A stretch of 64,000 nt of DNA from Plasmodium coatneyi (GCF_001680005.1 NC_033562.1:992001-1056000), one strand, 5' to 3'. Numbered from the stretch's first letter, positions 1-11,788 are shown. A program made the numbers and translations. The notes: generated from the sequence alone by a model not told the origin.

Positions 1-896
1 TAGAAATATGGATATTGCATATAATTATTGTTTATTTTTGAATTATGTTTTATATAGTATTTTAATTTTTTCTTTTTTTTCCTCTTCCCTTTTGCTCTTA
101 AATGAAGTCACAACTTTTAAAGGAATATATATATTTTTTTTGGACAAAACATAGAATATATATTAATTTCATAAAAGAATGCATAAATCTAAGTAAGATT
201 AAAGTGAATAATAATAATATTTTGTTGCATATTGTTAAAAGAAAAAAAAGGATGGTTCTATAAGGAAATTTTTTTTTAGAATATTTTTTAAATAATAATA
301 TCTTTTTTACCGACATTGAATATAGAAAAGGAGAAACATTTTTTTTATACCTTGAACCTATAACAACACGCTATACCACTTACAAAAAAACAAATTATCA
401 TCCTTCCAACCACATGCAAAATATATTTAATATAATTTCTCGATCACTATTCTATCCTTCATTATTATATCCAAAATAAAAAAATAAATTATTAGTGCAT
501 ATGTATTTTTTTTTTTTTTGAAATACATAATTTGCATTATTCCACAGCTAGAAGTGCCATATAACTGAAAAATATCTAGCGTCCCTTCACAATACTAAAA
601 ACTTCAATATTATTTTTTAAGGAATGTAATATTTAATAAAATATGTGTTTTTCATCTTATATTGTGACATTTTTTTATATATGTTATTATGCATTTTAAT
701 TACTTCCTCTTTTGAGGTACAATTCACAAAGCATAGAACAAAAAAGTACGCTACATACGCAAATGATTACATTAGCACTTCCTATGAACAGAAAAAAAAT
801 AATCGTATAATCTACACAAATATATATAAACGAAAGGCATGTCACAATTTCGAACCTTCTTTACGCTAGAGGCATGAACAAAAACAGAAGAACAAA
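1..896. other. 5' flank of exported-protein gene 1
   Basis: This is AT-rich DNA with many poly-T and poly-A tracts and no convincing coding region. It is almost the same as 28,068-29,093, especially over 270-650. It is presumably the promoter and 5' untranslated region of the gene starting at 897. No RNA gene or ordered repeat was seen. Confidence 0.6.
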
Positions 897-2207
897 ATGA
901 TATCTTTAACAAAACTTCCAATACTCATATTAGCCCTTTCCTCTTGGCAATACCGAAAAAATGTATAATAATAGCAACTATGTTCAAAAAATTTGAGACA
1001 TTTCTTAAGATTACAATTTATTCTTCTGACTAAAAATTAAAAAGTCCCCTTCTTTTCTTTTTTTTTTAATCTCTACGCTTTATATCATTTCATTTTCCAT
1101 AAATTCTGCATATACTCCCTTCCTCCATGTTAGGTAACTGAATTGGGCACATCATGGAGTAGCAAATCAGGAGCTAACCAATTCAACACTTCCGCTGTGC
1201 GGATTAGTAGATCATTAATAGGTGAGCAAACTTATGTAGAAACAACATCACCACAACAAACACAACAACAGAACAACCACATTTTAACGGAAAAAAAAAT
1301 GAACGGTCCATTATTGAGTAAGAACGATAGGGAATTATTTAACCGATTAAATGCTACCATAAATGGCAAAAATGGAAGGCACGCACCGGATGATGATCTT
1401 TCATACTACACCTCTTTGAAGAACCGCTTAGGTGCAACAAAATACAATGGTAGTTCTAATTCCCTATCTACAAGAAGCAGCTCTATGGATAGTGTTAATT
1501 CACTATGTTCCACAAACAGTAGCACTGCTATGGGCAGTTCCATGGACAGTTCTATGAATAGTTTAAAAGAAAAACCTAAAGGAATGAAGCATCGTGATAA
1601 CTTTGACCAATCATATGAGTCCCTTAACTTGCATAATTTTTATTCTAACAAAGAGGAAGTTGATAACCTGTCCACAAATTGTGGAAGTGTAGACACTCTT
1701 TTTGAGGAGCGAGATGATGATGAAATTCGCTATTACATGCATAAAGGATGGCCAGGGAATGAACTTTATGGTATTTTCAGTACACGTCCCCGTAGGAACA
1801 CCGCGCTGGTTGAAATGTACAAGAAATTAAATTCCAAGATTGAAATAGATATGTCAACATACATGGGGAAAAAAGCACATGAGGGAAGAATAGGATTCAG
1901 GCGTAGAGGATTTTTTGATGCACTGACACACACTGTGCGTACGAATAAAAAATGGGTCCTCCCTGCTTTGGCTCTTTTTGTTTTTTATATAGTATCGTTG
2001 CTCAACGGCGGTGGTTTTACCAGTTTATTGACATTCACCAACCCAGCTTTATTTAGCACATCCTTTGTGATAGTTACACTGAGCATAGGAGTTATCCTTT
2101 CCTTTGTGCTATTCCGATTCTATTATCGAAGGAAAAAATCAAAAATGTTAGATAAAATGTTGAAATATAATATTCTCTCAAGAAATGACAAATATAGAAG
2201 ATTTTAA
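897..2207 (+). CDS. Plasmodium exported protein, unknown function, two C-terminal membrane segments (copy 1)
   Basis: The gene has two exons, 897..962 and 1134..2207, giving 379 residues. Exon 1 encodes a 22-residue hydrophobic signal sequence (MISLTKLPILILALSSW...) and ends at a GT donor. Exon 2 opens in phase with V-T-E-L-G-T-S-W, a start shared by the paralogues at 10,277 and 29,094. About 25 residues into exon 2 lies RISRSLIGEQ, which resembles the export (PEXEL) motif RxLxE/Q/D but has Gly in the fifth position. A long polar Ser/Asn-rich region follows, then two hydrophobic stretches at roughly 295-315 and 325-350, and a very basic tail (FYYRRKKSKMLDKM...). This layout is that of exported Plasmodium proteins that reside in host-cell membranous structures. 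The molecular function is not known to me. The exon 2 start rests on agreement between three paralogues. Confidence 0.85.
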
Positions 2208-3418
2208 AAATTAGGATGAGTACATAATTATTCCCCTTTTAGGTGGGAACTTTTGATGTTATATTGTGATTTTATATATACTCATCAAATCGACCTATTA
2301 TGATGTTTCGTAGTAATATGTATGATAGGGTTTACTCCTATATTTGTGCAATTCATCCTAGTGTTCTATTTAAAATGATAGTACTATTTATTTTCTTTTA
2401 ATATATACACATATGCTTTGTGTACATATATATGTTGTGTATATATATGTATTGTGCTGTTCATTGTTTATATTTAATATTGTTCATTCATTATTATTAT
2501 TAGGGGTTTGAGTGTGTACAAATACTCATATATATACATACACATACATATATATATACCAACATATATATATATATATACTTACATATCTAGAACTTAT
2601 GACCTTCCATATGCCATATATGTGTAATATATATCTTTTACACACTGTGTGATCAGTATATTGATACATTATGTATGGACTACTTCTTCTTTCTATAAAA
2701 TGTATTCATGCAGATATGTGTACTACTTTTTTTCTTGAATGGAACATTCTTAAAATTGCTCCTTCTCAGTTTCCGTATAAAAAACACATACCCATGCAGA
2801 CACAGCAACGGAAGAACAAACTTCGTTGCCCAATTTTCCTAAAGAATAAAATTTTCGCACTCCCTGTGCGCGTGTCACCTAACTGTAAAAAAGGAAAAAG
2901 AAAAGAAAACAAAGAAAAAGAAAAAAAGTAAAAAAAACAGTTGTTCTAAATTAAATAGCGTAAAACAACCTGTGAAGCTGCCCAATTGTACAGATGAAGA
3001 AAAGTAAAAAAAAAAAAGTGGGGGAATAAAATAGTGTGCCCTGTCACCAAAAATTCCTCCGCGCCACCCCGGCAATTTGTCGTAACGACGCATGAAAGGA
3101 ATAAGGCTGACTTGGCATAAATCGCCATGAACGGCGACATACACCGCGAACACGGCGAACATCGCGATCCATAAAAATCAACAACAAACTGCTAACTGTA
3201 CACCCCACATGGACAAAAATATTCATGCGCGTAAAAAATGCAAATGATAAAAAGTGAAATTGTGAGAAAGGGGGTGGACAACAGAAGCTTGCCTTCAGTG
3301 TTAATAGCACACAAATTACAGTCTCACTGTATATAATTACTCAAGAGGGATTGTCATTTGTACACACACACGTACATACGTATGTTTTCTGTATATTTAA
3401 AAAAAAAAAAAAAAAAAA
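2208..3418. other. 3' flank of exported-protein gene 1 (duplicated)
   Basis: This is non-coding DNA. The stretch 2,255-2,575 is base-for-base the same by eye as 30,470-30,790 and contains TA/CA microsatellites. The segment 2,840-3,300 is more GC-rich and more diverged from the right copy (31,060-31,510). It ends in a poly-A run of about 20. Confidence 0.7.
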
Positions 3419-6400
3419 GCAGCAAACAAAAACAAGAACAAAATTGTAAGTAATTTAAAAAAAATAAAAGTAACTTAAAATGAACAAACAGAAAAAATTA
3501 ACAAATGTTTGTACATAAAATTGAACTGAAAAAAAAAGAAAAGAATGCACATGTGCATATGTGTATGAGCACATATGTATGCGAATTTCACTAGCCGTGC
3601 GTTTGCACTTTCACACACACATATAGCAGAGGAAAACACAACAAACTTAGAAGCATCGCGTTACAACTTTTGGGATATTGTACGAACTACATGTGCCCCT
3701 TATATTATGTTCCCCCCTTTGAACATTATTCGGACTTTACAATTTACGTTTGATTGATTCTGTGCGTAACTGACGGACGATCCGATTTTCAATCAGGAGA
3801 TTTTTAGTAAACAGAATTTCGAGTAAATTGTGCTGAGCACACAAATGTGCGCGCCTTCGAACTGTTCTAATATTGTTTTTTCCATTTTTGCAATAAATGT
3901 TCATTACGACCGTGGAAATATGGAAATTGATCACACACTCTGTGTGGGTGCATGCGCGCATACTAGCTAGGTTTTTACATATTTTGTCCTCATTATCACA
4001 ATTTAAGCCCCTTAAAAAATTCATAACTTATGAATATGAATAGAATAAATGTGCAAAGAGAGATCCCTTTCACAGTTTTCCTATTATATATAATAATTAA
4101 TAATGAAAATTTGTAAATGAGCAATATCCCCAGAGGAAGGTGAATTAAGCTGCATGACAGGGTTCAAATGTTATAGGATGGATTTAAATAGATTTAGTAG
4201 AATCCCTTGTTCTCTTATAATTTTATAAAAAAAAAAAAAAAAAAGTACATTTATGTATAATTCGTTTCGACGCTTTTTTTGTCGAATGAAAAGGTCGTAG
4301 TTCCCTTCTGTTGTCATATTATTCAAATAGTTGTACACTAAGAATAATCTGCTGCTAAATTTAATTTTCTCCTGTTTATGCAAGAACGAAGGAGGCTTTC
4401 ATTCTAAGTAAAAAAGTAAACAGGGAAACGGCAATATGTGCGCGAAAAAAAGTATGCACACCTTTCACAACTGTTTAACACTCTCCTTGCAGGAGATGTA
4501 AATAGGGGGAATGTATGTGTTAATATTACGTGTACACAATATTTTATGTGGACCTACTTTGTAAGTATAGAATTATGGCAGGAATGGACACAGATATATT
4601 TTAACCCGTTTCAATGGCGCCCCATGGAATGACTGAAAGGGGGAAGACAGGTGAAAGTTGTTCAATTATTACGTTTACAGTCATGGACTACTGCAGGTTG
4701 TTAATACTTTTCCTTCAACCATATGACGAGTAGGACTCATATAGTGAAGGCGCAGGACGAACGACCTAAAGGAAATAAGGATGTATACATCAATGGTAGT
4801 GCATATACATATCACAGTTCCCGGGACAAATGCAGGAAGGGGTGTTTTTAGGGGAATACTGCCCACGTTTATATGTATTCTAATAGTGTACAGAGGGAAG
4901 GGGGGGGGTCTGTTTCTACACTATCGTGGAAGGTACACCCAAATTTTAGAACCCATATCACTTACTATCAGACTGATTTATACTTACTTTTAGTCGTTAA
5001 GGTATGGGTAATTCTAACGTAATAGTGGAATTTGGCAACATCCCCATTGGCGCAGAGGTGTTGTCTTCCATGATTTGGACACTCTATATAGGACAGAAAT
5101 GAACTTAAGAATTGTACACAATAACAGTGTTCATTCATCCATTAGGGTTGGTGGGAATGGCAATATATACACACATATATTTTGGTGTTTATTCATAGAT
5201 GGTGGTGGTGGGGTGGAAGTTCCCTTCCATTACATGTGCATTCATAGACCATTAATAGAAGAATATATGTGTGCATATGCCACATATAGTTCTTCCCCCC
5301 TTCTTGTATTATTATTCTTATAAGTAAGGAAGTGTGCGGACACCCATCGGGGAGAATGCTATATAGTGGTTTTGTGTGGGAGGAGCAGAATAATATAATG
5401 TGGTCCCTTCTATATATATTATTAAGCCAAAATACAATGTAATTATTGAAAATATGTGCATAGAAAAGTGTACCAAATATGGGGGTGTGTTTACAAATAT
5501 ATATACATACCCCGAATGTGCTATACATTAGGGTATGTACTATACATTCCCGAATGCAGTATACATTCGGGAATGAACTACTCCATATTTGTACAGTGCT
5601 CCGTTAGAGAATTTCTCCTCTTCTATGGATTATCCTATAAGGAGTTGTTCTTATGAAGACATATAATATGGAGTAGCACCACAGAATCAATGTATGTACA
5701 CAATAATAGGAAGTGAGCACCATGGTTCAATATGGTACAGTGGAAAAGTCGATCCCACTATGAAATTGTGCAATTTGCCTGCCTTCCATCAGCCTACCAT
5801 CCCTAAGAACCCTTCCACCTTACCACCTCTAACACAACCTTCGTTCCATCCTTCCACCCCTAACAACCTTTATTCTAAAACACCTAACAACCCACCAACC
5901 ACCACCCTAACAAGCCTTCCCCTTCTTATTATGCACTCTGCATTTTAATTGAAGCACTTATATTGCATATGAAAGGGAATAATAGGTGTAAAATGAATTC
6001 TGTAATGCGCACATAGATTAAAAAAAAGGAATGTGGAAGAAAACTCAGGTAATATAATATATATATTCTGTTTACACTGTTTATAGTGTAATTATATAGG
6101 GAAAGGGGTAAAAAGGGAATAAAAAAGAAAAAGAAGGTGAAAATTATTATTACAGCAAATGAAAGAAGCAGGAAGGGGGGGTGGGGGGTAGTAAGGGAAG
6201 GGAAGTTCCCTTCCCTTCCCAACAAACTACTACTACTACCACTACATGGGATGTGCGTACACCAACAGAAACAGAATTTTCACTCTCTCTTTTGAACAGA
6301 ACATTAGCATATATATTTGTACTGCACTCCTCTTATTTTTTCTGTAAATGTGCACTCTTCCCTGAGCATATAGACGAATGTGCACAAAAAGGGAAGGGGT

Positions 6401-7095
6401 GTGCTTATATAATATGATATACACACCTGATGTTTGAATAAGTTCATTTGTAGTGTAGTCAACTGAGAAATATAAAAGGAGGGAATCATTATTGTTGAAT
6501 GATCATGAATGCAAGAGAATAATGTGTGTATTGCAGCATATACTTATACGGAATCGTGCAGAATTCAGTAATATGTAATGAAGGAGAAAGTAGTATAGGG
6601 GGGGGAGGAGGGGAGTAGAGCTCGTTCTTTATTTTTTTTCTACTTTGTTACAGTTCTGTGTGTTCATTGCCATTTTTATTTTAATTATGTGCATGATGAT
6701 TTCAATGCATGTGGATGGTGGATTATTATTTTTTGAAAAATTAAACATTGCGTATTGTGAGGGGAAAGGAAGAATAAAAATTTCAATACTTACACATTTC
6801 ATAATCATCATAAAGTAATTTGAACTCTGATATGTATTTCCAAACTACATGAGCACATGAACATATTTTAATATATAAAATTCTTATCATATATAAGGAA
6901 TATGTACACATAAACAATGGTAAAAAGGGAATAATACAAAGTTCATTCCATTATTAAAAATGTGTATATATACAGAAAGTAGTATATATGTATGTGTACA
7001 CACATATATACATATATCCCGCATGTATATCATATAGTAGGAAGTAATGTGTTCGAACATATATACACACATATTTCAATTCTACATTTCTTTAG
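3419..7095. other. Subtelomeric spacer without a recognised gene
   Basis: Only short open frames occur here, with no signal exon, pir motif or family-like splice structure. The spacer contains poly-A (4,229-4,244), a perfect 12-base inverted repeat at 5,545-5,575, a C-rich tract of CCTTCCACC/CCTAACAACC type at 5,785-5,910, purine-rich stretches around 6,100-6,220 and 6,598-6,615, and TA/CA microsatellites near 6,960-7,075. Decayed family genes cannot be excluded by eye. The first exon of the pir gene at 7,096 should lie near the right edge. Confidence 0.5.
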
Positions 7096-9513
7096 AGGAA
7101 GGAAGAGGGGGATACAGTTACATTACCCTCAGTAGAAATATATGCTGAACTCGAAAATGGAAGAAAAAGTTGTACACTCGGGAACAAGGAGTGGAACCAG
7201 GGTAAAGCGGAAACGGCGATGAAAAATACATTACAATCATACCAAGGGCAAAAATGGAGTTGGATCAGTCAAATTATAAAAAACTACTGTTTAGCATGTA
7301 ACGGAAATTTACATGATAGTTTGTCCAATGAGGAGGGGTACTATTTTTTTTATTATTGGTTAGGTGATAAGGTAAGAGAGGCAGAATGGAAGAGCGACGG
7401 ACAATTCTCAATGGTTATGAACGCAATTTATAAGAAGCTGACGGAATTCGATGGTACATGTAATTGTACTAAGATATACGATAATATTGACAAAGACAGG
7501 TTTCCACAGGCTAAAATACTATTTGATTGGTACTATAACTATAGTAAATTACACAATGGGGCACACTGTACTGATTATTGCAATAATGATGAAAAATGTA
7601 GTGCCCCCTTCCAAACAGCCCATTCAACATATGAACAGCTAGAAGGAATTTGCAGAACCAAGGGTGGAGAATCATATTGTGAAAAATTTAAAGAAAACCC
7701 TAAGGAGAAGGAATATAAGGCACCAGAAAAATTAACGTGCCTTAAACCACCAGCATCAACAACACCACAGGTTGGTTACTTTCTATTCAAAATATATAAA
7801 TAACATTAGAACAGTACTCTACACGCAATGTAATAATAATAAAAATGTAAGGAACGTACACATATGTGGAAAACACCCAACTACACATGTTCTACTTTTT
7901 CTTTATTATACTTTTAGGGGGTCGCCGACTCCAGTAAATTACCTTCACAAAAAATATACGATGCATTAGACCAAGGAGTAAGGCAAACAAGTTGTATACT
8001 CAACGGAAGCAAAGGCAACAATAGAGCACTGGAAACACAACTGAAAAATTCATTACAGACATACAGAATTTATGATAATGACCTGTCCAATAAAATTGTG
8101 CAGAACTACTGTGTAACGTGTAGGGGGACAGGGGGGGAAGAGTTCGCTACTTTGTCCAGTAGTGACCGTTATAGCTTCTTTTTTTATTGGTTAGGTGATA
8201 AAATAAATAAGGAAAACAGTAAGGGAGGAAGCCCCATCTCAATGGTTATGGGGCCAATTTATGATAAGCTAAAGGATTCCATGTATAACTGTGCATGTAC
8301 TAATATATACCCTAATATTATCAAAGACAGGTTCCCGCAGGCTAAAGCGTTGTTCGACTATTATTACGACTATAATAAATTGAAGAATGACCCGAAATAT
8401 AATAATTATCTATGCAGTGCAGAATACGAGAAGTCCTTGCAAAACGCCCAAGAAATATATACAACATTAAGTTCAACTTGCCGACGAATTGGCAATGATA
8501 AATATTGTCAAAATTTTGATAGGGAGAAATTGAATGAGGGAGAATTTAAAGCACCGGAACGGATATCATGCCCAACAACCGTCGCACGTGCGGAAACTGA
8601 ATCACCTAGAGTAGGTAAGCACAGAATAAAACTACCTCCTAAGTGAAGTTATTTTTGATTCCCCCTCATCTTAGGAAGTTACTCTTTAAACCTGCTATAG
8701 TTATACTTTACCTTCGTTTCCTTAGAAGTGTTACTCTTTATACCTACCCCCTTCCCCCTCTTCCTTACACACTCCTTAGATGAGCACGGTAGTACGCAAG
8801 GTAAAAAAGCAGAGGGTGCTCAGAACCAAGGAAAAAAAGCAGAAGCACCACCTGCTAAAGTTCCTGAAGCACCAAAGGAAGTTGTTCCAGAGAAAAAAGT
8901 TCCAGTGGCCCCTCCAAAAAAACCTGAGGTACCACCAGCAGGAACGGCAGTATCGCCAGCTTCTCTTGTTTCCTCTGAAGGAATGGACAGTACCACTATT
9001 GGTGGTGGTGCTGCTGCTGGGGCAGCAGTAGCATTACCAGCACTTGCTCTCTTCCTTTATAAGGTAAGAACACTTAACACAGGAATATGCCTAATAACAT
9101 TTATTCATATTTTCTGTCTATTTAAGAAAAAGTGCATAGAATAAATGTTTAAAATAAATGCTAATGTAAAATGAATGTAAAAGAAAAAAAATGGAATTTA
9201 AAAAAAAAAATGAATGCTTAAAATGTGAGTAGTAATGTGTACATATATATATATTCTGTGCACATATTTTAACCCTTTTCCCTTTTTTTTTCTTTTTTAG
9301 TATACTTCTACATTTTCCGACTTACGCAATACTTTTGGAGGAGGTGGAAGCAATAATAGAAGAATAAAAAGATCATTAGTACGCAGGTTAAATATGGAAA
9401 ATGAAGATAGTTCTCCATTTGCCTCAACAATAAATTCAGAATCTGACTCAAAGGAGGAGGATGATGATTCTACAGAACATTCTACGTTATATTCTGTTCC
9501 TTATGTTAGATAA
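7096..9513 (+). CDS. pir: pir-family (KIR-type) protein with two tandem pir domains
   Basis: The exons I can support are 7096..7770, 7918..8614, 8780..9063 and 9301..9513, all with GT/AG joins in phase; they encode 622 residues. The first domain (about 1-225) begins around TLPSVEIYAEL and contains FFYYWLGDK and FPQAKILFDWYYNY. The second (226-457) begins SSKLPSQKIYDAL and repeats FFFYWLGDK and FPQAKALFDYYYDY. A Pro/Lys/Glu-rich stalk of about 60 residues follows, then an Ala/Gly-rich membrane segment ending ALALFLYK at the exon edge, and a tail exon starting YTSTFSDL. By family knowledge these are variant antigens of infected red cells. The first exon is unresolved: other pir genes here have a 4-16 codon exon 104-142 nt upstream, but only a bare ATG|GTAAAA at 6,917 fits the phase. 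The two domains are so alike in the FPQAK block that an internal duplication is likely. Confidence 0.85.
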
Positions 9514-10276
9514 GTTCCTCCTTTTTAACAAAAAAAAAAAAAAAAAAAAAATTTTTTTTTGAGGGCATAAACATATGCAAACACATGCACACAACACAAC
9601 GCAACGTTATACACCTGAAGGAAGGAAGGGAAAAATAAAAACATTCCACACCCTATCAACATTCCATTCCCTTCCTTCCAACACATGCACAAAAAAAAAG
9701 AAGAAAGGCCGACTCATTGCTCCTTCATTTTTTTTTTTTTCACCCTTTATATCTAAAATAGGAGAGGAGCAAATAAAAAATTTGAGCAAGCAAACATGCA
9801 CATACGTAACATTTCATTTGCTCGAAATATAGATAATTATCTCTTACTACACCATTCGAACGTGCGACATACAATGACAAAATGCTCACATTATTATTTT
9901 CTTTTTTTCTATATAGAGAAAGAAAAAATACTAATCACATTAATTATTTTTTTTGAAAAAACATAATATAATTATGTGCAATTAAAATCAACATTCTCCA
10001 TTATTTTGAATTAAGATATATATTTTTCTATATGTATGTACTATTATACATTCTAATTATTTCTAATTAAAAAATTATATGTAACACACTTATAATTAAA
10101 CATTCAATCATATGCGCAGACAAACAATGTAATACGCATTTCACATTAAAAAAAAAAAAGAAAAAAAGAAAAAAATGAATCGTACAACCTATTAATATAA
10201 ATTAGAAAAAGAAAATTTTTATTTTATACTTTTTTTTACATTAAAAAATAAAATAAAAGCAAGCAAAATCAGCAAA
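9514..10276. other. Spacer between pir gene and short exported-protein gene
   Basis: This is AT-rich DNA with homopolymer runs (poly-A at 9,530-9,550) and scattered A/T tracts. No coding region is supported. The last 300 bases are very AT-rich and presumably form the promoter of the gene at 10,277. Confidence 0.5.
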
Positions 10277-11273
10277 ATGGCACCCTTTCCTACAAAATAC
10301 CTCCTATTCATCTTGCTACTTTGCTGTTGGACGCAATATCCACGTCATGTAAGAGATAGGAGCAAATGTTACACGTTCTAAAAAATTTGCGCATAATAAT
10401 TATTATAATAAATTATTACGCTATTTTCACTAAACATTGAAAAAAAAAAAAAGTAGAAAAGGAAAGGAAAAAAATTTTTCCACCATCCATCTAACAACCT
10501 TCCTTCCACCAACCACCACTCGTAACACCCCACCTACCACCATCAATCCACATAACAACCCTACCACCTAACAACCCACCTACCAACACCGACCTAACAA
10601 CCCACCTACCAACCTACCACCTAACAACCCACCTACCACCAACCACCCCTAACAACCTTCCTTCGCCCTATCACCTTTTTCTTTTTTTTAGGTGACTGCT
10701 ATAAGCACATCATCAAAAAATTGTGGAAGAGGAACAAGCCAATATGGCACCTTAGATGTAAGAATTAGTAGATCATTAGCGGGTGGGACTAATATGGAAG
10801 AGCAAACACTGAATGAGTTTTCTGAGAGTTGTAGTACACCTTCCTGCGGAAGCAACAAGTTTGATGATATTTGTAAAAAAATCTGCTCTAAAATGCAATT
10901 AAAAAATGAAGCAAGCGAAGAGAACAGAGCAAAAAATAAAACACAGAAGAAAAAAGCAGGGTGCGCATTTAAAATACCCTTCAGTAAGTTCAGATGTTGT
11001 AAGATGAGTACTAAATCCTGGTTAATTTTTATATTAGTCAATTCAATTTTCTATCCATTACTTGTATCTTATGTGTACCCTACTGCCACGTTCTTCATTT
11101 TGGGTAATGGTAGTCAGTATGACTTAGGTCAAATTATGCTACTCGTGGGCATCCTCACCATTTCTGCAATCATAGGATTAATTTATTTTGGAATACTGAT
11201 ATGGTTTTATCGTTCAAAAACATGGATTCGTTGTATTGAAAAAAACATCAACCTACAAAACTGCACTAAATAG
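10277..11273 (+). CDS. Short Plasmodium exported protein, paralogue of the duplicated pair
   Basis: Two exons, 10277..10348 and 10692..11273, encode 217 residues. Exon 1 is a 24-residue signal sequence (MAPFPTKYLLFILLLCCW...) ending at CAT|GTAAGA. Exon 2 starts V-T-A-I-S-T-S-S-K, matching the exon 2 start of the proteins at 897 and 29,094, and carries RISRSLAGG at the same place as their RISRSL[IM]G. The long Ser/Asn-rich middle of those proteins is missing. Instead there is a short Cys- and Lys-rich stretch, then two hydrophobic segments (about 135-157 and 168-195) and a short basic tail. The 343-nt intron contains a CCTAACAACC-type C-rich repeat field on the coding strand. I infer the same export pathway; function unknown. 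The stop codon lies inside a degenerate tandem repeat (11,256-11,389). Confidence 0.82.
10481..10680 (+). repeat. C-rich CCACC/CCTAACAACC repeat field in intron
   Basis: About 200 bases of the intron of the short exported-protein gene consist of degenerate units such as CCTAACAACCCACCTACCA. The complementary G-rich motif GGTTGTTAGG appears in other spacers and introns of the window (20,030-20,900; 24,725-24,880; 24,470-24,530 in C-rich orientation). It is not the Plasmodium telomere heptamer. Confidence 0.85.
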
Positions 11274-11389
11274 ACAACGAAAAATACAAAACTGTGCACT
11301 AAATAGCAACAAACAATACAAAATTTGTCCATTAAAGGAATAACATACAATAGAAAACATTGTTCATTAAAGGAACATAGAACAATGCC
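11256..11389 (+). repeat. Degenerate 31-35-nt tandem repeat spanning a stop codon
   Basis: About four units share the pattern CAAAACTGCACTAAATAG followed by A/C-rich DNA. The first unit contains the last codons and stop of the short exported-protein gene. The second repeats the TAAATAG end almost exactly, and the third and fourth are diverged (CATTAAAGGAA). Confidence 0.75.
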
Positions 11390-11754
11390 TCAGGAAAAGA
11401 GAACTGCAGAAATAGGACACCTGAGGAGTAGGAAATAATAAAGTTGTTCTTCCTCATTCTTTATGAACAATGTTGTACATTATATGGTAGTATTATCATG
11501 AATTTCCCGTGCACTATTTTTGTTTACATAGGACAACTCTCTCCTTCTCTCTTTTTGTTTGTGTATATGTGCGTAGAATGCTCATTTTTGTATGTGTGTG
11601 TATGACGTCCCTGTATAACTTATGAATATGGTAATGTTTGTTTTAAAAACTATTGCATCGCATTTTTTTTTTTTTTTTTATAGCAACACTTTTTTTAAAT
11701 TTGTAATGAGCACCACTTTTCCTCCCCGTTTAATATGTGCGAATGGTCTCTATT

Positions 11755-11788
<34 letters not shown>

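Larger units (their letters stand above)
1..3418. repeat. Left copy of a ~3.4-kb segmental duplication
   Basis: This block matches 28,068-31,599 in the same orientation. It includes about 0.9 kb of 5' flank, the complete two-exon exported-protein gene, and about 1.2 kb of 3' flank. Similarity begins at or before the window edge and stops in a poly-A run near 3,418, after which the two copies diverge completely. Small indels are present, for example extra codons in either coding copy and a longer TA run at 30,790. The two copies flank all six pir genes. I infer duplication or ectopic exchange in the subtelomere; identity was judged by eye. Confidence 0.9.

Noticed and set aside
4155..4185. tRNA-like T-loop sequence GGGTTCAAAT
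   Set aside because: No acceptor, D or anticodon stems can be drawn around it.
3419..7095. SICAvar or other large variant-antigen gene in the left spacer
   Set aside because: No Cys-rich repeated exon blocks, no long open frames and no consistent splice chain were found.
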